This document shows positions 27,757 through 36,305 of a stretch of 64,000 bases of DNA, in pieces. The notes beneath the pieces are model-generated. The model was not told the origin of the DNA, did not search any database, and saw nothing but the letters and a program-made list of their open reading frames with translations. A program made the position numbers and the translations under genes. The DNA is taken from NCBI RefSeq assembly GCF_000308595.1, contig NZ_BAGA01000091.1:29896-93895 (forward strand). Direction: 5' to 3'. Positions within the stretch are counted from its first letter, which is position 1; each line of letters opens with the position of its first letter. The DNA is from Nocardia higoensis NBRC 100133 (GTDB taxonomy: Bacteria; Actinomycetota; Actinomycetes; Mycobacteriales; Mycobacteriaceae).

Positions 27757-29739
27757 GTGATGGTGGCGCGCAGGGGACGAATCGGGAGCGCAGTGGCCGC
27801 GGCCGCGCTGCTCGCGCTCGCTTCGGTGACCGGATGTACGACCTCGACGCGAGAGGACGCGGGGCCCACCGTGAACGCCTGCGCCGTGGCAGGCGACGAG
27901 ACAGCGAGCACCGCGACGCCGCGCGGCGCGCCGCAGTCGCAGGGCACCTCCGCGCCACGCGATCTCAGCCTGAATCCCGAGATCGCCTCCGGCTACCGCA
28001 GCGGGATGACGCCGGTCTCCACCCGGACCTACGCGGTGTCCACCGCCAACCCGATCGCCACCGAGGCGGCTTGCGCCGTGCTGGCCGACGGCGGCACCGC
28101 GGCCGACGCGCTGGTCACCGCTCAGCTCGTGCTCGGCCTGGTGGAGCCACAGGCGTCCGGCATCGGTGGTGGCGCGTTCCTGCTCTACTACGATGCCGCG
28201 TCCGGCGCCGTCGAGGCCTACGACGGCCGCGAGACCGCACCCGCCGCCGCGACCGAGAACTATCTGCGCTGGATCAGCGACACCGATCGCACCGAGCCGA
28301 AGCCCGACGCCCGCGCCAGCGGACGGTCCATCGGCGTCCCCGGCGCGCTGCGCATGCTCGAGCTGGCCCACCGCGAGCACGGAAAGACCGAGTGGCGGGA
28401 GCTGTTCGATCCGGCGATCGCCCTGGCCGACCGGGGCTTCGCCATCAGTCCCCGGCTGGCCGACCAGATCGCGGACTCCGCAACCGAACTCGCCCTCGAC
28501 GAGAACGCGCGAGCATATTTCCTGCAAACGGACAGCACACCCAAGACCGCGGGCACCGTGCTCACCAATCCGGCACTGGCGAAGACCATGAGCACGCTCG
28601 CGACCGACGGCGCGGACGCCTTCTACACCGGGGCCATCGCCGAGGACATCGTGGCCGCAGCGGATTCGGCCACCGGCGGCCGCACCCCTTCGCTGCTGAC
28701 CACCGCCGACCTCGCCGGCTACGAACCGGTGAAACGCACCGCGTTGTGCGACGGCTACCGCGGGTACGAGGTGTGCGGCATGCCCGCCCCCTCCTCCGGC
28801 GGCAGCACGGTCGCCGCGACACTGGGCATCCTGGAGAACTTCGACCTCGCCGCGCTGGCCCCGGAGAGCACCGACCTCGACGGCGGCAGGCCGCGCGCCG
28901 AAGCGGTGCATCTGATCGCCGAAGCCGAGCGGCTGGCCTACGCCGACCGCAACAAGTACGTCGCCGATCCGGAATTCGTTCCGCTGCCCGGCGGTTCGCC
29001 GGAGGCCATGATCGCGCCGGACTACCTGCGCGAGCGCTCCGCCCTGATCGATCCGGGCCGCAGCATGGGCCAGGCACAGCCGGGCGATCTCGGTCCGGTC
29101 CCGCTCGGGCTCGGACCGCAGCAGCCCGAACACGGCACCAGCCACATCAGCGTGGTCGACCGCTACGGCAATGCCGCCGCGATGACCACCACCGTCGAAT
29201 CGGCCTTCGGCTCTTTCCACATGGTCGACGGCTTCCTGCTCAACAACCAGCTCACCGACTTCGCCGCCGAGCCGGCCGCACCCGACGGGACGCCGGTGGC
29301 CAATCGCCTCGAGCCGGGCAAGCGGCCGCGCAGTTCGATGGCCCCGACCCTGGTGTTCGACCGAGACGCCGGCGGCCGGCGCGGCGCCCTCGCCTATGTG
29401 ACGGGATCACCGGGTGGCGCGGTCATCATCCAGTTCGTCGTGAAAACGCTGGTCGGCGTGCTGGATTGGGGCCTCGACCCGCAGCAGGCCGTCTCGGCGG
29501 TGTCCTTCGGTGCGGGCAACAGCCCGGTCACCGGCGTCGGCGGCGAGCACCCGGCGATCGACACAACCGACGACGGCGCGCACGATCCACTGGTACGGCG
29601 GCTGCGCGAACTGGGCCACGAGGTGTCGGTGGCGCCGCAGAGCAGCGGCCTCAGCGTGCTACGCCGCGACGGCGACGAGGGGTGGACCGGCGGCGCGGAC
29701 CCGCGCCGGGAGGGCGTGGTGCTCGGCGACACCCGTTGA
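27757..29739 (+). CDS. ggt: Gamma-glutamyltranspeptidase, lipoprotein form
   Basis: 660-residue Ntn hydrolase cleaving gamma-glutamyl bonds such as glutathione's. The N-terminus has a lipobox, SVTGC, with Cys27 as the acylation site, so the enzyme should sit on the outer membrane face. The precursor is cut before the nucleophile Thr461 (EHGTSHISVVD) into large and small subunits; PAPSSGGST and NNQLTDF are family strings. GTG 27757 and ATG 27760 are adjacent alternatives. It may recycle extracellular peptides or thiols. It converges on the PH-domain gene, with 23 bp between stops. Confidence 0.94.
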   Translation: MMVARRGRIGSAVAAAALLALASVTGCTTSTREDAGPTVNACAVAGDETASTATPRGAPQSQGTSAPRDLSLNPEIASGYRSGMTPVSTRTYAVSTANPIATEAACAVLADGGTAADALVTAQLVLGLVEPQASGIGGGAFLLYYDAASGAVEAYDGRETAPAAATENYLRWISDTDRTEPKPDARASGRSIGVPGALRMLELAHREHGKTEWRELFDPAIALADRGFAISPRLADQIADSATELALDENARAYFLQTDSTPKTAGTVLTNPALAKTMSTLATDGADAFYTGAIAEDIVAAADSATGGRTPSLLTTADLAGYEPVKRTALCDGYRGYEVCGMPAPSSGGSTVAATLGILENFDLAALAPESTDLDGGRPRAEAVHLIAEAERLAYADRNKYVADPEFVPLPGGSPEAMIAPDYLRERSALIDPGRSMGQAQPGDLGPVPLGLGPQQPEHGTSHISVVDRYGNAAAMTTTVESAFGSFHMVDGFLLNNQLTDFAAEPAAPDGTPVANRLEPGKRPRSSMAPTLVFDRDAGGRRGALAYVTGSPGGAVIIQFVVKTLVGVLDWGLDPQQAVSAVSFGAGNSPVTGVGGEHPAIDTTDDGAHDPLVRRLRELGHEVSVAPQSSGLSVLRRDGDEGWTGGADPRREGVVLGDTR

Positions 29740-29762
29740 GCGGGCCCACGACGCGGGCGGGC

Positions 29763-30212
29763 CTACTTCTTGTCGGCTTCGGTGTACCGCGCGCCCAGCG
29801 CGCGCAGGCGTTCGAGTGCCTGCGCGGCGTGCTCCTTGTCGTTGGCGCGGATGGCCAGCAGTGGCACGTAGTCGTCGTCGACGAGTTCCAGGCGCGCCCA
29901 CGACTTGCGGTCGGGGAAGCTCACGCCACGAACCTGATCCCAGCCGAACAGGGTCTCCCCCAGCACGCCGCGCACTTCGACGCCGCGAGCGCCCGCGCGC
30001 AGCCGCGGCCGGGTCAGCAGCAGCACACCACCGGCGATGAGCACGCCGATCGCCACCATCGCGATCTGATCGACCACCCGGAAGTTGACCCCGGTCGAGC
30101 CGCTCTGCAGGAACAATCCGCCGATGGTGAACACCGCGAGGACGAGCACCGCCACGATCCACGCGGTGCGGACCGAACGCCGCGGCCGGACCTCCAGCTC
30201 CCAGTCCGCCAC
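29763..30212 (-). CDS. PH-domain membrane protein (Rv1417-like)
   Basis: 149 residues starting at GTG 30212, 5 bp after the ribH stop. Two membrane helices (about 17-37 and 49-68, with TAWIVAVLVLAVFTIGGLF and IAMVAIGVLIAGGVLLL) precede a bacterial PH-like domain (LRAGARGVEVRGVLGETLFGWDQVRGVSF). It corresponds by position to the conserved membrane gene after ribH in mycobacteria. The linkage suggests cotranscription with riboflavin genes, but no function in that pathway is known to me. Confidence 0.85.
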   Translation of the reverse strand: MADWELEVRPRRSVRTAWIVAVLVLAVFTIGGLFLQSGSTGVNFRVVDQIAMVAIGVLIAGGVLLLTRPRLRAGARGVEVRGVLGETLFGWDQVRGVSFPDRKSWARLELVDDDYVPLLAIRANDKEHAAQALERLRALGARYTEADKK

Positions 30213-30217
30213 GGCGA

Positions 30218-30697
<480 letters not shown>

Positions 30698-30725
30698 CTA
30701 CGCATACCTTTCCCGCGACCGCCGC

Positions 30726-31970
30726 TCACTGCGCGGTCTCTCCCAGATCCAGATCGTCGAGACCGACCAGGTCATGGCCCATCCGGTCGCGCTTGGTGCG
30801 CAGGTAGCGCAGGTTCTCGGCATTGGCGCGCAACGGCATCTGCACCCGGTCGGTAATGGTGAGGCCGTAGCCGTCCAGGCCGACGCGCTTGGCCGGATTG
30901 TTGGTCAGCAGCCGCATGGAGCGGATACCGAGATCCACCAGGATCTGCGCGCCGGTGCCGTAGTCGCGCGCGTCGGCGGGCAGCCCGAGATCCAGATTGG
31001 CGTCGACGGTGTCGCGGCCGGAATCCTGCAGCTGGTAGGCCTGCAGCTTGTGCATCAGGCCGATGCCGCGACCTTCGTGCCCGCGCATGTAGAGCACGAC
31101 GCCGCGCCCCTCGGCATCCACCATTTCCAAGGCGGCGTCGAGCTGGGGACCGCAGTCGCAGCGCAGCGAGCCGAACACATCGCCGGTGAGGCACTCGGAG
31201 TGCACGCGCACCAGCACGTCCTCGCCGTCACCGATATCCCCGCGCACCAGGGCGACGTGTTCGACATCGTCGTAGAGGCTGGTGTAGCCGACCGCGGTGA
31301 ACGAGCCGTGCGCGGTGGGGATCCGCGCCTCGGCGACCCGCACCACCTGCTTCTCGTGCTTGCGCCGCCAGGAGATCATGTCCGCGATGGAGATCAGCGC
31401 CAGGTCGTGGTCGTCGGCGAAGACGCGCAACTCCTCGGTGCGCGCCATGTGGCCCTCGTCCTTCTGGCTGACGATCTCGCAGATCACCCCCGCCGGACGC
31501 AGACCGGCCATCCGCGCCAGGTCCACGGCGGCCTCGGTGTGGCCGGGCCTGCGCAGCACGCCGCCCTCCTTGGCGCGCAGCGGGACGACGTGACCGGGGC
31601 GGGTCAGGTCGTCGGCCTTCGCGTCGGCCGAGGCGAGCAGGCGCATGGTGGTGGCGCGGTCCGCGGCGGAGATGCCGGTGCTGATGCCCTCGCGCGCGTC
31701 CACCGACACCGTGTAGGCGGTGCCGTGCTTGTCCTGGTTCGTGGCGTACATCGGCGGCAGGCCCAACCGGTCGCAGTCGTCGCCGACCAGCGGCACACAG
31801 ATGTAACCGGAGGTGTATCGGATCATGAAGGCGACGAGCTCGGGGGTCGCCTTCTCCGCCGCGAAGATGAGATCACCCTCGTTCTCGCGGTCCTCGTCGT
31901 CGACGACGACAACCGCCTTACCGGCGGCGATGTCGGCGACTGCGCGCTCGATGGTGTCGAACCTGGTCAC
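30726..31970 (-). CDS. ribBA: Bifunctional 3,4-dihydroxy-2-butanone-4-phosphate synthase / GTP cyclohydrolase II
   Basis: 414 residues. Residues 1 to about 200 form DHBP synthase ([19 protein letters not shown], the acidic metal site; [14 protein letters not shown]). Residues about 205-414 form GTP cyclohydrolase II, with zinc Cys in [18 protein letters not shown] and the motif [13 protein letters not shown]. It makes both precursors of riboflavin, from ribulose 5-phosphate and from GTP. It lies between ribE (168 bp upstream) and ribH. The start is GTG 31970. ribD is not in this cluster. Confidence 0.96.
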   Translation of the reverse strand: MTRFDTIERAVADIAAGKAVVVVDDEDRENEGDLIFAAEKATPELVAFMIRYTSGYICVPLVGDDCDRLGLPPMYATNQDKHGTAYTVSVDAREGISTGISAADRATTMRLLASADAKADDLTRPGHVVPLRAKEGGVLRRPGHTEAAVDLARMAGLRPAGVICEIVSQKDEGHMARTEELRVFADDHDLALISIADMISWRRKHEKQVVRVAEARIPTAHGSFTAVGYTSLYDDVEHVALVRGDIGDGEDVLVRVHSECLTGDVFGSLRCDCGPQLDAALEMVDAEGRGVVLYMRGHEGRGIGLMHKLQAYQLQDSGRDTVDANLDLGLPADARDYGTGAQILVDLGIRSMRLLTNNPAKRVGLDGYGLTITDRVQMPLRANAENLRYLRTKRDRMGHDLVGLDDLDLGETAQ

Positions 31971-32138
31971 GTCTGCTGCGCTCCATCTATGAATAGGTCT
32001 TGAACAGTATCGCCGCTGCCTCCCCCGCCTCGCCTCGCGGCCCCTGCCACGACGCGAGCTCGGCAGGGGGACATCGGCTTTACCGTTCGGAAAATCGCGG
32101 GGACGAGCCGGTCGTCCCGCGAAGCGGGATCGGAACGG

Positions 32139-32765
32139 TCAGCCCCGCTGCTGGAGGCGCTCGACGTACTTGGCGATCACGTCGACCTCCAGGTTCACCC
32201 GGGTGCCGACGGCCGCGGTGCCGAGGTTGGTCATGGCGAGTGTGGTCGGGATCAGCGAGATCTCGAACCAGTCGTGATTGCCGTCGGCGGCGGGGGTGTC
32301 CTCGCGGCCGAGGCCGGAGACGGTCAGCGAGACGCCGTCGACGGTGATCGATCCCTTCTCCACCACATATCGGGCGATGGCGTCGGGCAGCGAGACCCGC
32401 ACCACCTCCCAGTTCTCCGAAGGCGTACGGGCGAGCACGGTGCCGGTGCCGTCCACGTGCCCCTGGACCAGGTGGCCGCCGAGACGGCTGTCGAGCGCGG
32501 CCGCGCGCTCGAGGTTCACCCGGGACCCCTCGGTCAGCCCGCCGATGCTGGACCGGTCGAGGGTCTCCTGCATCACGTCCACGGTGAAGGAATCGCCGTC
32601 GATCGCCTGATCGACGACGGTCAGGCAGACACCGTTGACCGCGATGGAGTCGCCGTGGCCGGCATCGGAGGTCACGAGCTTGCCCCGAATCGTGAGCCGG
32701 GCGGCGTCGGCAAGCCGTTCGACCGCGACGACCTCACCCAGTTCCTCGACGATGCCTGTGAACAT
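32139..32765 (-). CDS. ribE: Riboflavin synthase, alpha chain
   Basis: Dismutates two lumazines to riboflavin and the ribitylaminouracil (208 aa). The duplicated beta-barrel is evident: MFTGIVEELGEV at the start and repeated GDSIAVNGVCLTV / GSITVDGVSLTVSG blocks, with LGGHLVQGHVDGTG between. AAGGAG lies about 9 nt before ATG 32765. The leader on the minus strand (32766-32880) shows no FMN-riboswitch consensus that I can recognise, though it has a -10-like TAGGCT. Confidence 0.95.
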   Translation of the reverse strand: MFTGIVEELGEVVAVERLADAARLTIRGKLVTSDAGHGDSIAVNGVCLTVVDQAIDGDSFTVDVMQETLDRSSIGGLTEGSRVNLERAAALDSRLGGHLVQGHVDGTGTVLARTPSENWEVVRVSLPDAIARYVVEKGSITVDGVSLTVSGLGREDTPAADGNHDWFEISLIPTTLAMTNLGTAAVGTRVNLEVDVIAKYVERLQQRG

Positions 32766-33093
32766 CCCTGACTCCTTGTCCGTCCTGATACCAGCCGGAA
32801 CAGCGCGTCTTCGGACGCTATTCCCGGCACCGGTTCCCGGCTCAGCCTAACGACGCACCTTTCCGGCAATGGCGACGCCGTGCCACTCCGTGGAATAAAC
32901 CGGCCGTTCGGCAGGAAAAAAACAGGGCGAAAGGTCTCTTTACCGTATTCCTTGCGGCCCGGTCCAGCGCGGATGCAGAATCGTTATCGAGTCGATTTCA
33001 TCGTCAATTCCTGCTTCACGATCACCACGCACGGCCGTCCGCCCACCTCGCCGCGCCGCGGCGAACCACCTCGTCATCGGACCGGAGAACGGA
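32766..33093. other. Divergent intergenic region (328 bp), ribE / unknown gene
   Basis: Holds the leaders of two divergent genes. The minus-strand side has a -10-like TAGGCT and the ribE ribosome-binding site. The plus-strand side has a run of seven A near 32917-32923 and lower GC to about 33030, then GGAG at 33084-33087 for the gene at 33094. I see no RFN element, RNA gene or strong inverted repeat. Confidence 0.5.
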
Positions 33094-33573
33094 ATGAGCA
33101 CCCTATCGGACACCTCGACGACGCTCGCCACGCGTCGCGACCGCTACCGGCGCGAGCACGATCTGCGCGCCGAGGTCGACGATCGCGCCCATCACATCGT
33201 GCTGCCGATCGGCGGCGACTATCGCGCCGTGACCATGCCCGCCGAACTCGGCGAACAGGTGCGCGACCGACTCGCGAGCAGCGGGATCGCCGCACCGGTC
33301 ATCGAACACCGGCGTTCGCGGCGCTGGACTTTCCTCACCGCGTCCACCGGCGCCGGTTCGCTCGGGACCGTGGCTTCCGCACATCTGTTCCGCATGTTCG
33401 CGACGGTGGCCTCGACCGGCAGCGATGTCGTACTGCCTTCGTCGGAGGACGAACGCACCGGCTGCCGGACCTGGGTCGAACCGCCGGCCGAACCCGCCGC
33501 ACTGCCCGCGCTGGCCACGGTCGTCGACGCCACCCTGGCACTCGGACAGCCGGGGCCGCGGCGCTCCCGATGA
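33094..33573 (+). CDS. Conserved-looking protein of unknown function
   Basis: 159 residues, ATG 33094 with GGAG 6 nt upstream. It is soluble, with no signal peptide or membrane segment. Features: a basic start (RRDRYRREH), an IGGDYRAVTMPAELGEQVRD segment, RSRRWTFLTAS and the motif VVLPSSEDERTGCRTWVEPP near residue 113. The last two strings remind me of small nocardial proteins distantly like the C-terminal part of bifunctional primase-polymerase proteins, but I cannot confirm this and assign no function. It stops 5 bp from the convergent rpe stop and occupies the place of ribD and the lprG-transporter pair of mycobacteria. Confidence 0.7.
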   Translation: MSTLSDTSTTLATRRDRYRREHDLRAEVDDRAHHIVLPIGGDYRAVTMPAELGEQVRDRLASSGIAAPVIEHRRSRRWTFLTASTGAGSLGTVASAHLFRMFATVASTGSDVVLPSSEDERTGCRTWVEPPAEPAALPALATVVDATLALGQPGPRRSR

Positions 33574-33578
33574 GCGGT

Positions 33579-34262
33579 TCAGCCGCGCGCGGCCGCGGCC
33601 TGCCTGCGCAGTTTCTCGACGGTGGCGCCGGGATCGTCGGTGTTGTACACGGCCGAGCCCGCGACGAAGCAGTCGATGCCCGCCGCGGCCGCCTGCTCGA
33701 TGGTGTCGGCGTTGATGCCGCCGTCGATCTCCACCACCAGCCGCAGTTCACCGGAGTCGACCAGCCTGCGCACCGCGCGCGCCTTGTCGAGCACGTGCGG
33801 AATGAAGGACTGACCACCGAAGCCGGGTTCGACGCTCATCACCAGCAGCGTGTCGAAATCCTTCAGGATCTCCAGATACGGCTCGATCGGAGTGTTCGGC
33901 TTCACCGACAGCCCGGCCTTCGCGCCCGCCGCCCGGATATCGCGTGCCACCGCGACCGGATCGTCGGTGGCCTCGGCGTGGAAGGTGACGTTGTACGCGC
34001 CGGCTTCGGCATAGGGCGGCGCCCAGCGTGCCGGGTCCTCGATCATGAGGTGGCAGTCCAGCGGGATGTCGGTGGCCTTCAGCAGGCTCTGCACCACCGG
34101 CAGACCCAGTGTGAGATTCGGCACGAAGTGGGCGTCCATCACGTCGACGTGCAGCCAGTCCGCACCCTCGACCCGGCGGGCTTCGTCGGCCAGATGCGCG
34201 AAGTCGGCGGACAGGATGGACGGTGCGATCATCGGCTCGGCAGGCCGGGAATACGTGGACAC
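33579..34262 (-). CDS. rpe: Ribulose-phosphate 3-epimerase
   Basis: TIM-barrel metalloenzyme interconverting ribulose 5-phosphate and xylulose 5-phosphate (227 aa). Signatures: [29 protein letters not shown] with metal ligands, [21 protein letters not shown] and VEIDGGIN. It is a neighbour of the riboflavin genes, which draw on ribulose 5-phosphate. The start GTG 34262 gives a short unconserved leader ([10 protein letters not shown]); a later start near MIAPSIL is possible. Confidence 0.95.
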   Translation of the reverse strand: MSTYSRPAEPMIAPSILSADFAHLADEARRVEGADWLHVDVMDAHFVPNLTLGLPVVQSLLKATDIPLDCHLMIEDPARWAPPYAEAGAYNVTFHAEATDDPVAVARDIRAAGAKAGLSVKPNTPIEPYLEILKDFDTLLVMSVEPGFGGQSFIPHVLDKARAVRRLVDSGELRLVVEIDGGINADTIEQAAAAGIDCFVAGSAVYNTDDPGATVEKLRRQAAAARG

Positions 34263-34294
34263 AAGGCGCGAGTGTAGGCGAATGGACCTGATCC

Positions 34295-34320
34295 GATTGG
34301 CAGGGGGCGGGAATGGGTAG
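34295..34320 (+). promoter_or_regulatory. Putative sigma-B/F-type promoter of rsbW-sigF
   Basis: GATT (34295-34298), 16 bp, GGGTAG (34315-34320) resembles the GTTT-N14-16-GGGTAT promoter of alternative sigma factors F/B; each box has one mismatch. It ends 10 nt before GTG 34331, so autoregulation of the operon by its own sigma factor, as in mycobacteria, is plausible. It overlaps an alternative ATG at 34313. Confidence 0.45.
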
Positions 34321-34330
34321 CCTGGGCAGG

Positions 34331-34753
34331 GTGATCAACATTTCGGCGGAGCAGGGGCTGTTCAGTACCCCGGTGGAGATTCGGGTGGCCGCATCGGTCA
34401 CACAGTTGCCCATTGTGCGCGGGCTCGCCGAAACACTGGTCCTGCTCAGCGATTTCACTCTGGACGAGGTGGCCGACATCCGCCTGGCGGTCGACGAGGT
34501 CTGCTCTACGCTGATCGCGGTCGCCGCGCCCGGCAGCAATCTGGATTGCTGGTTCAGCATCGGGGATCGCGAGTTACTGGTGCGCGTCACCGGTCTCGCC
34601 TCGACCGAAGGTCTTCCCGATCAGCACAGCTTCGGCTGGCACGTGCTGCGCACCCTCACCGATTCGGTGGAGGTGACACAGGATTCGCACGACCCGGCAC
34701 TCTCCGGATATCCGACGACGGTCACCTTCCGTCGGGTCCGGGGGAAAGCGTAG
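34331..34753 (+). CDS. rsbW: Anti-sigma factor, RsbW-type ATP-binding protein
   Basis: About 140 residues; HATPase_c-like serine-kinase anti-sigma factor that binds SigF and keeps it inactive. The N-box region reads [22 protein letters not shown], as in mycobacterial RsbW/UsfX; the C-terminal half has [16 protein letters not shown] chose GTG 34331 because the in-frame ATG at 34313 overlaps a promoter-like GGGTAG. The latter has a purine-rich site upstream, so it is not excluded. The stop TAG shares its G with the sigF GTG. Confidence 0.88.
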   Translation: MINISAEQGLFSTPVEIRVAASVTQLPIVRGLAETLVLLSDFTLDEVADIRLAVDEVCSTLIAVAAPGSNLDCWFSIGDRELLVRVTGLASTEGLPDQHSFGWHVLRTLTDSVEVTQDSHDPALSGYPTTVTFRRVRGKA

Positions 34754-35688
34754 TGGTCGCCGCTGAACACGCCTCCGGCCCGAAGCACGACTCCATCCCC
34801 ACTTCCGACACCGACGGCGCGGACCACCCGATCGCCGACATCGACGACGCGGTCGATCCGCGGGCCGTGGTCGACACCGACCACGAAGCCGACGCCGAAG
34901 ACGACGCCGAGACGGTCGCGGAGGCCGGTTCGGCAGGCGGCTACGACGATCTCATCGAGTTGTTCGAGCGCCTCGCCGCGGCCGAAGCCGGTACGCCGCA
35001 ACACATCGCCGTGCGGGAGGAACTGATCAGCCGGTGCGTTCCGCTGGCCGATCACATCGCCCGCAAGTTCAGCGGCCGCGGTGAGCCCTTCGACGACCTC
35101 ACCCAGGTGGCACGGGTCGGGCTGGTGCACGCCGTGGACCGTTTCGATCCGGCGCGCGGCTCCAACTTCCTGTCCTTCGCGGTGCCGACCATCATGGGCG
35201 AGGTCCGGCGCTACTTCCGCGACCACACCTGGGCCATGCGGGTGCCGCGCCGGGTCAAAGAGACGCATTTGCGCATCGGCGCCGCCATCGACACCCTTTC
35301 GCAATCGCTGGGCCGCTCCCCCACAGCCAAGGAGATCGCGGCCGAACTCGGGGTCGACCCCGACGAGGTCACCCAAGCCGTCATCGCAGGCAACGCCTAC
35401 CAGCCCAGTTCCATCGACGCCGCCTCGCTCGGCCGCGAATCCGACGCCTCGCTGCTGGACACCCTCGGCGAGGAGGAGGCCCAGTTCGAGCGGGTCGAGG
35501 AGTACGTGGCGATCCGCCCGCTGCTGGCGGGCCTGCCCGAACGCGAGCGCCGCATTCTGACCATGCGGTTCTTCGAGTCGATGACCCAGACCCAGATCGC
35601 CAAGCAGATGGGCATCTCGCAGATGCATGTCTCGCGCATCCTGGCCAAGACCCTCGCCCGACTGCGGGAACTGTCCGCCCGGGACTAG
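34753..35688 (+). CDS. sigF: RNA polymerase sigma factor SigF (SigB/F/G family)
   Basis: 311-residue group 3 sigma factor for stress response. Region 2 reads PLADHIARKFSGRGEPFDDLTQVARVGLVHAVDRF, region 3 LSQSLGRSPTAKEIAAELG, and region 4 MTQTQIAKQMGISQMHVSRILAKTLARL, all close to mycobacterial SigF. GTG 34753 is coupled to rsbW (TAGTG) with a GGGGAAAG site. The first roughly 65 residues are an unusual acidic, low-complexity leader (DTDGADHPIADIDDAV, EADAEDDAE) absent from short homologues. The stop shares CTAG with the convergent YjbR gene. Confidence 0.94.
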   Translation: MVAAEHASGPKHDSIPTSDTDGADHPIADIDDAVDPRAVVDTDHEADAEDDAETVAEAGSAGGYDDLIELFERLAAAEAGTPQHIAVREELISRCVPLADHIARKFSGRGEPFDDLTQVARVGLVHAVDRFDPARGSNFLSFAVPTIMGEVRRYFRDHTWAMRVPRRVKETHLRIGAAIDTLSQSLGRSPTAKEIAAELGVDPDEVTQAVIAGNAYQPSSIDAASLGRESDASLLDTLGEEEAQFERVEEYVAIRPLLAGLPERERRILTMRFFESMTQTQIAKQMGISQMHVSRILAKTLARLRELSARD

Positions 35689-36044
35689 CGCCCTGCCTCC
35701 TCGGCGCTTTCCCGGCTACGCCGGACCCGGGCCGGCGCGCACTGCCACCACGCCGCGTCGAGCAGTTCGGCCAGCCGACCGGCATCGATGCGGTCGAGGT
35801 CGACGAGGACGCAGGGGTGGCCGTCGTAGTGCGGTGTCGTATAGAAGGCCGGGTCACCAGAAGCCAGCAGGGCGTCCTTCTCCACCATCGGGCAGCGCAG
35901 CATCAGCCCGCCCTCGGCTTCCACCCGCAACCGCGCCAATCCCTTGCCCGCCACCTTCAGCGCCGGGCTGCGCCACCAGGTCGACTCCTCGACCTCGGGT
36001 AAGCCGGTTGCCATCGTCACCACGTCGTGCCAGGTCAGAGCCAT
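35685..36044 (-). CDS. MmcQ/YjbR-family DNA-binding-like protein
   Basis: 119 residues; YjbR fold. Strings: LTWHDVVTMATGLPEVEESTWWRSPALKVAGKGLARL at the start, CPMVEKDALLASGDPAFYTTPHYDGHPCVLVDL in the middle, and LAELLDAAWWQCAP at the end, all typical. The family is often annotated as DNA-binding but its biological role is unproven. ATG 36044 removes a long low-complexity extension. The stop overlaps the sigF stop on the other strand by 4 nt. Confidence 0.85.
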   Translation of the reverse strand: MALTWHDVVTMATGLPEVEESTWWRSPALKVAGKGLARLRVEAEGGLMLRCPMVEKDALLASGDPAFYTTPHYDGHPCVLVDLDRIDAGRLAELLDAAWWQCAPARVRRSRESAEEAGR

Positions 36045-36269
36045 CAGACCAGTGTGCCGGTGGGCTGTCGGCCCGGCTTGGACGAACGGAACCACCGCGC
36101 GGGGTCGTGCGCACGGAGTACCCGGCGGGTACCAGCCGCCGAGTGCCCCGCCGATCGTGGCTTGCCCACACCGCCGGGTGGATTCGCGCACCGCGACGAC
36201 AGCGGCACCGGCGATGCCTCGACCGGAGGGCGGCACGCACCGCCGCGCCTGCTCGCCCCCGAAACGACA

Positions 36270-36297
36270 GCGCCCCGGCCTGGTCGACCAGGGCGCC
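36270..36297 (-). terminator. Hairpin downstream of rsmB
   Basis: CCTGG (36279-36283) and CCAGG (36288-36292) pair within a perfect 14-bp palindrome around a TCGA loop; GCGC arms (36270-36273, 36293-36296) extend it with a bulge. It lies 10 bp past the rsmB stop. No U-tract follows, so it is only a probable terminator. Confidence 0.45.
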
Positions 36298-36305
36298 GAA
36301 ATCCG

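Noticed and set aside
26350..29220. Open frame of 956 codons antisense to metY and ggt
   Set aside because: Spans two clear genes and a strong terminator on the opposite strand; composition is the mirror of their codon bias.
32766..32880. FMN riboswitch in the ribE leader
   Set aside because: None of the conserved RFN blocks that I know could be matched by eye; needs a covariance-model search.
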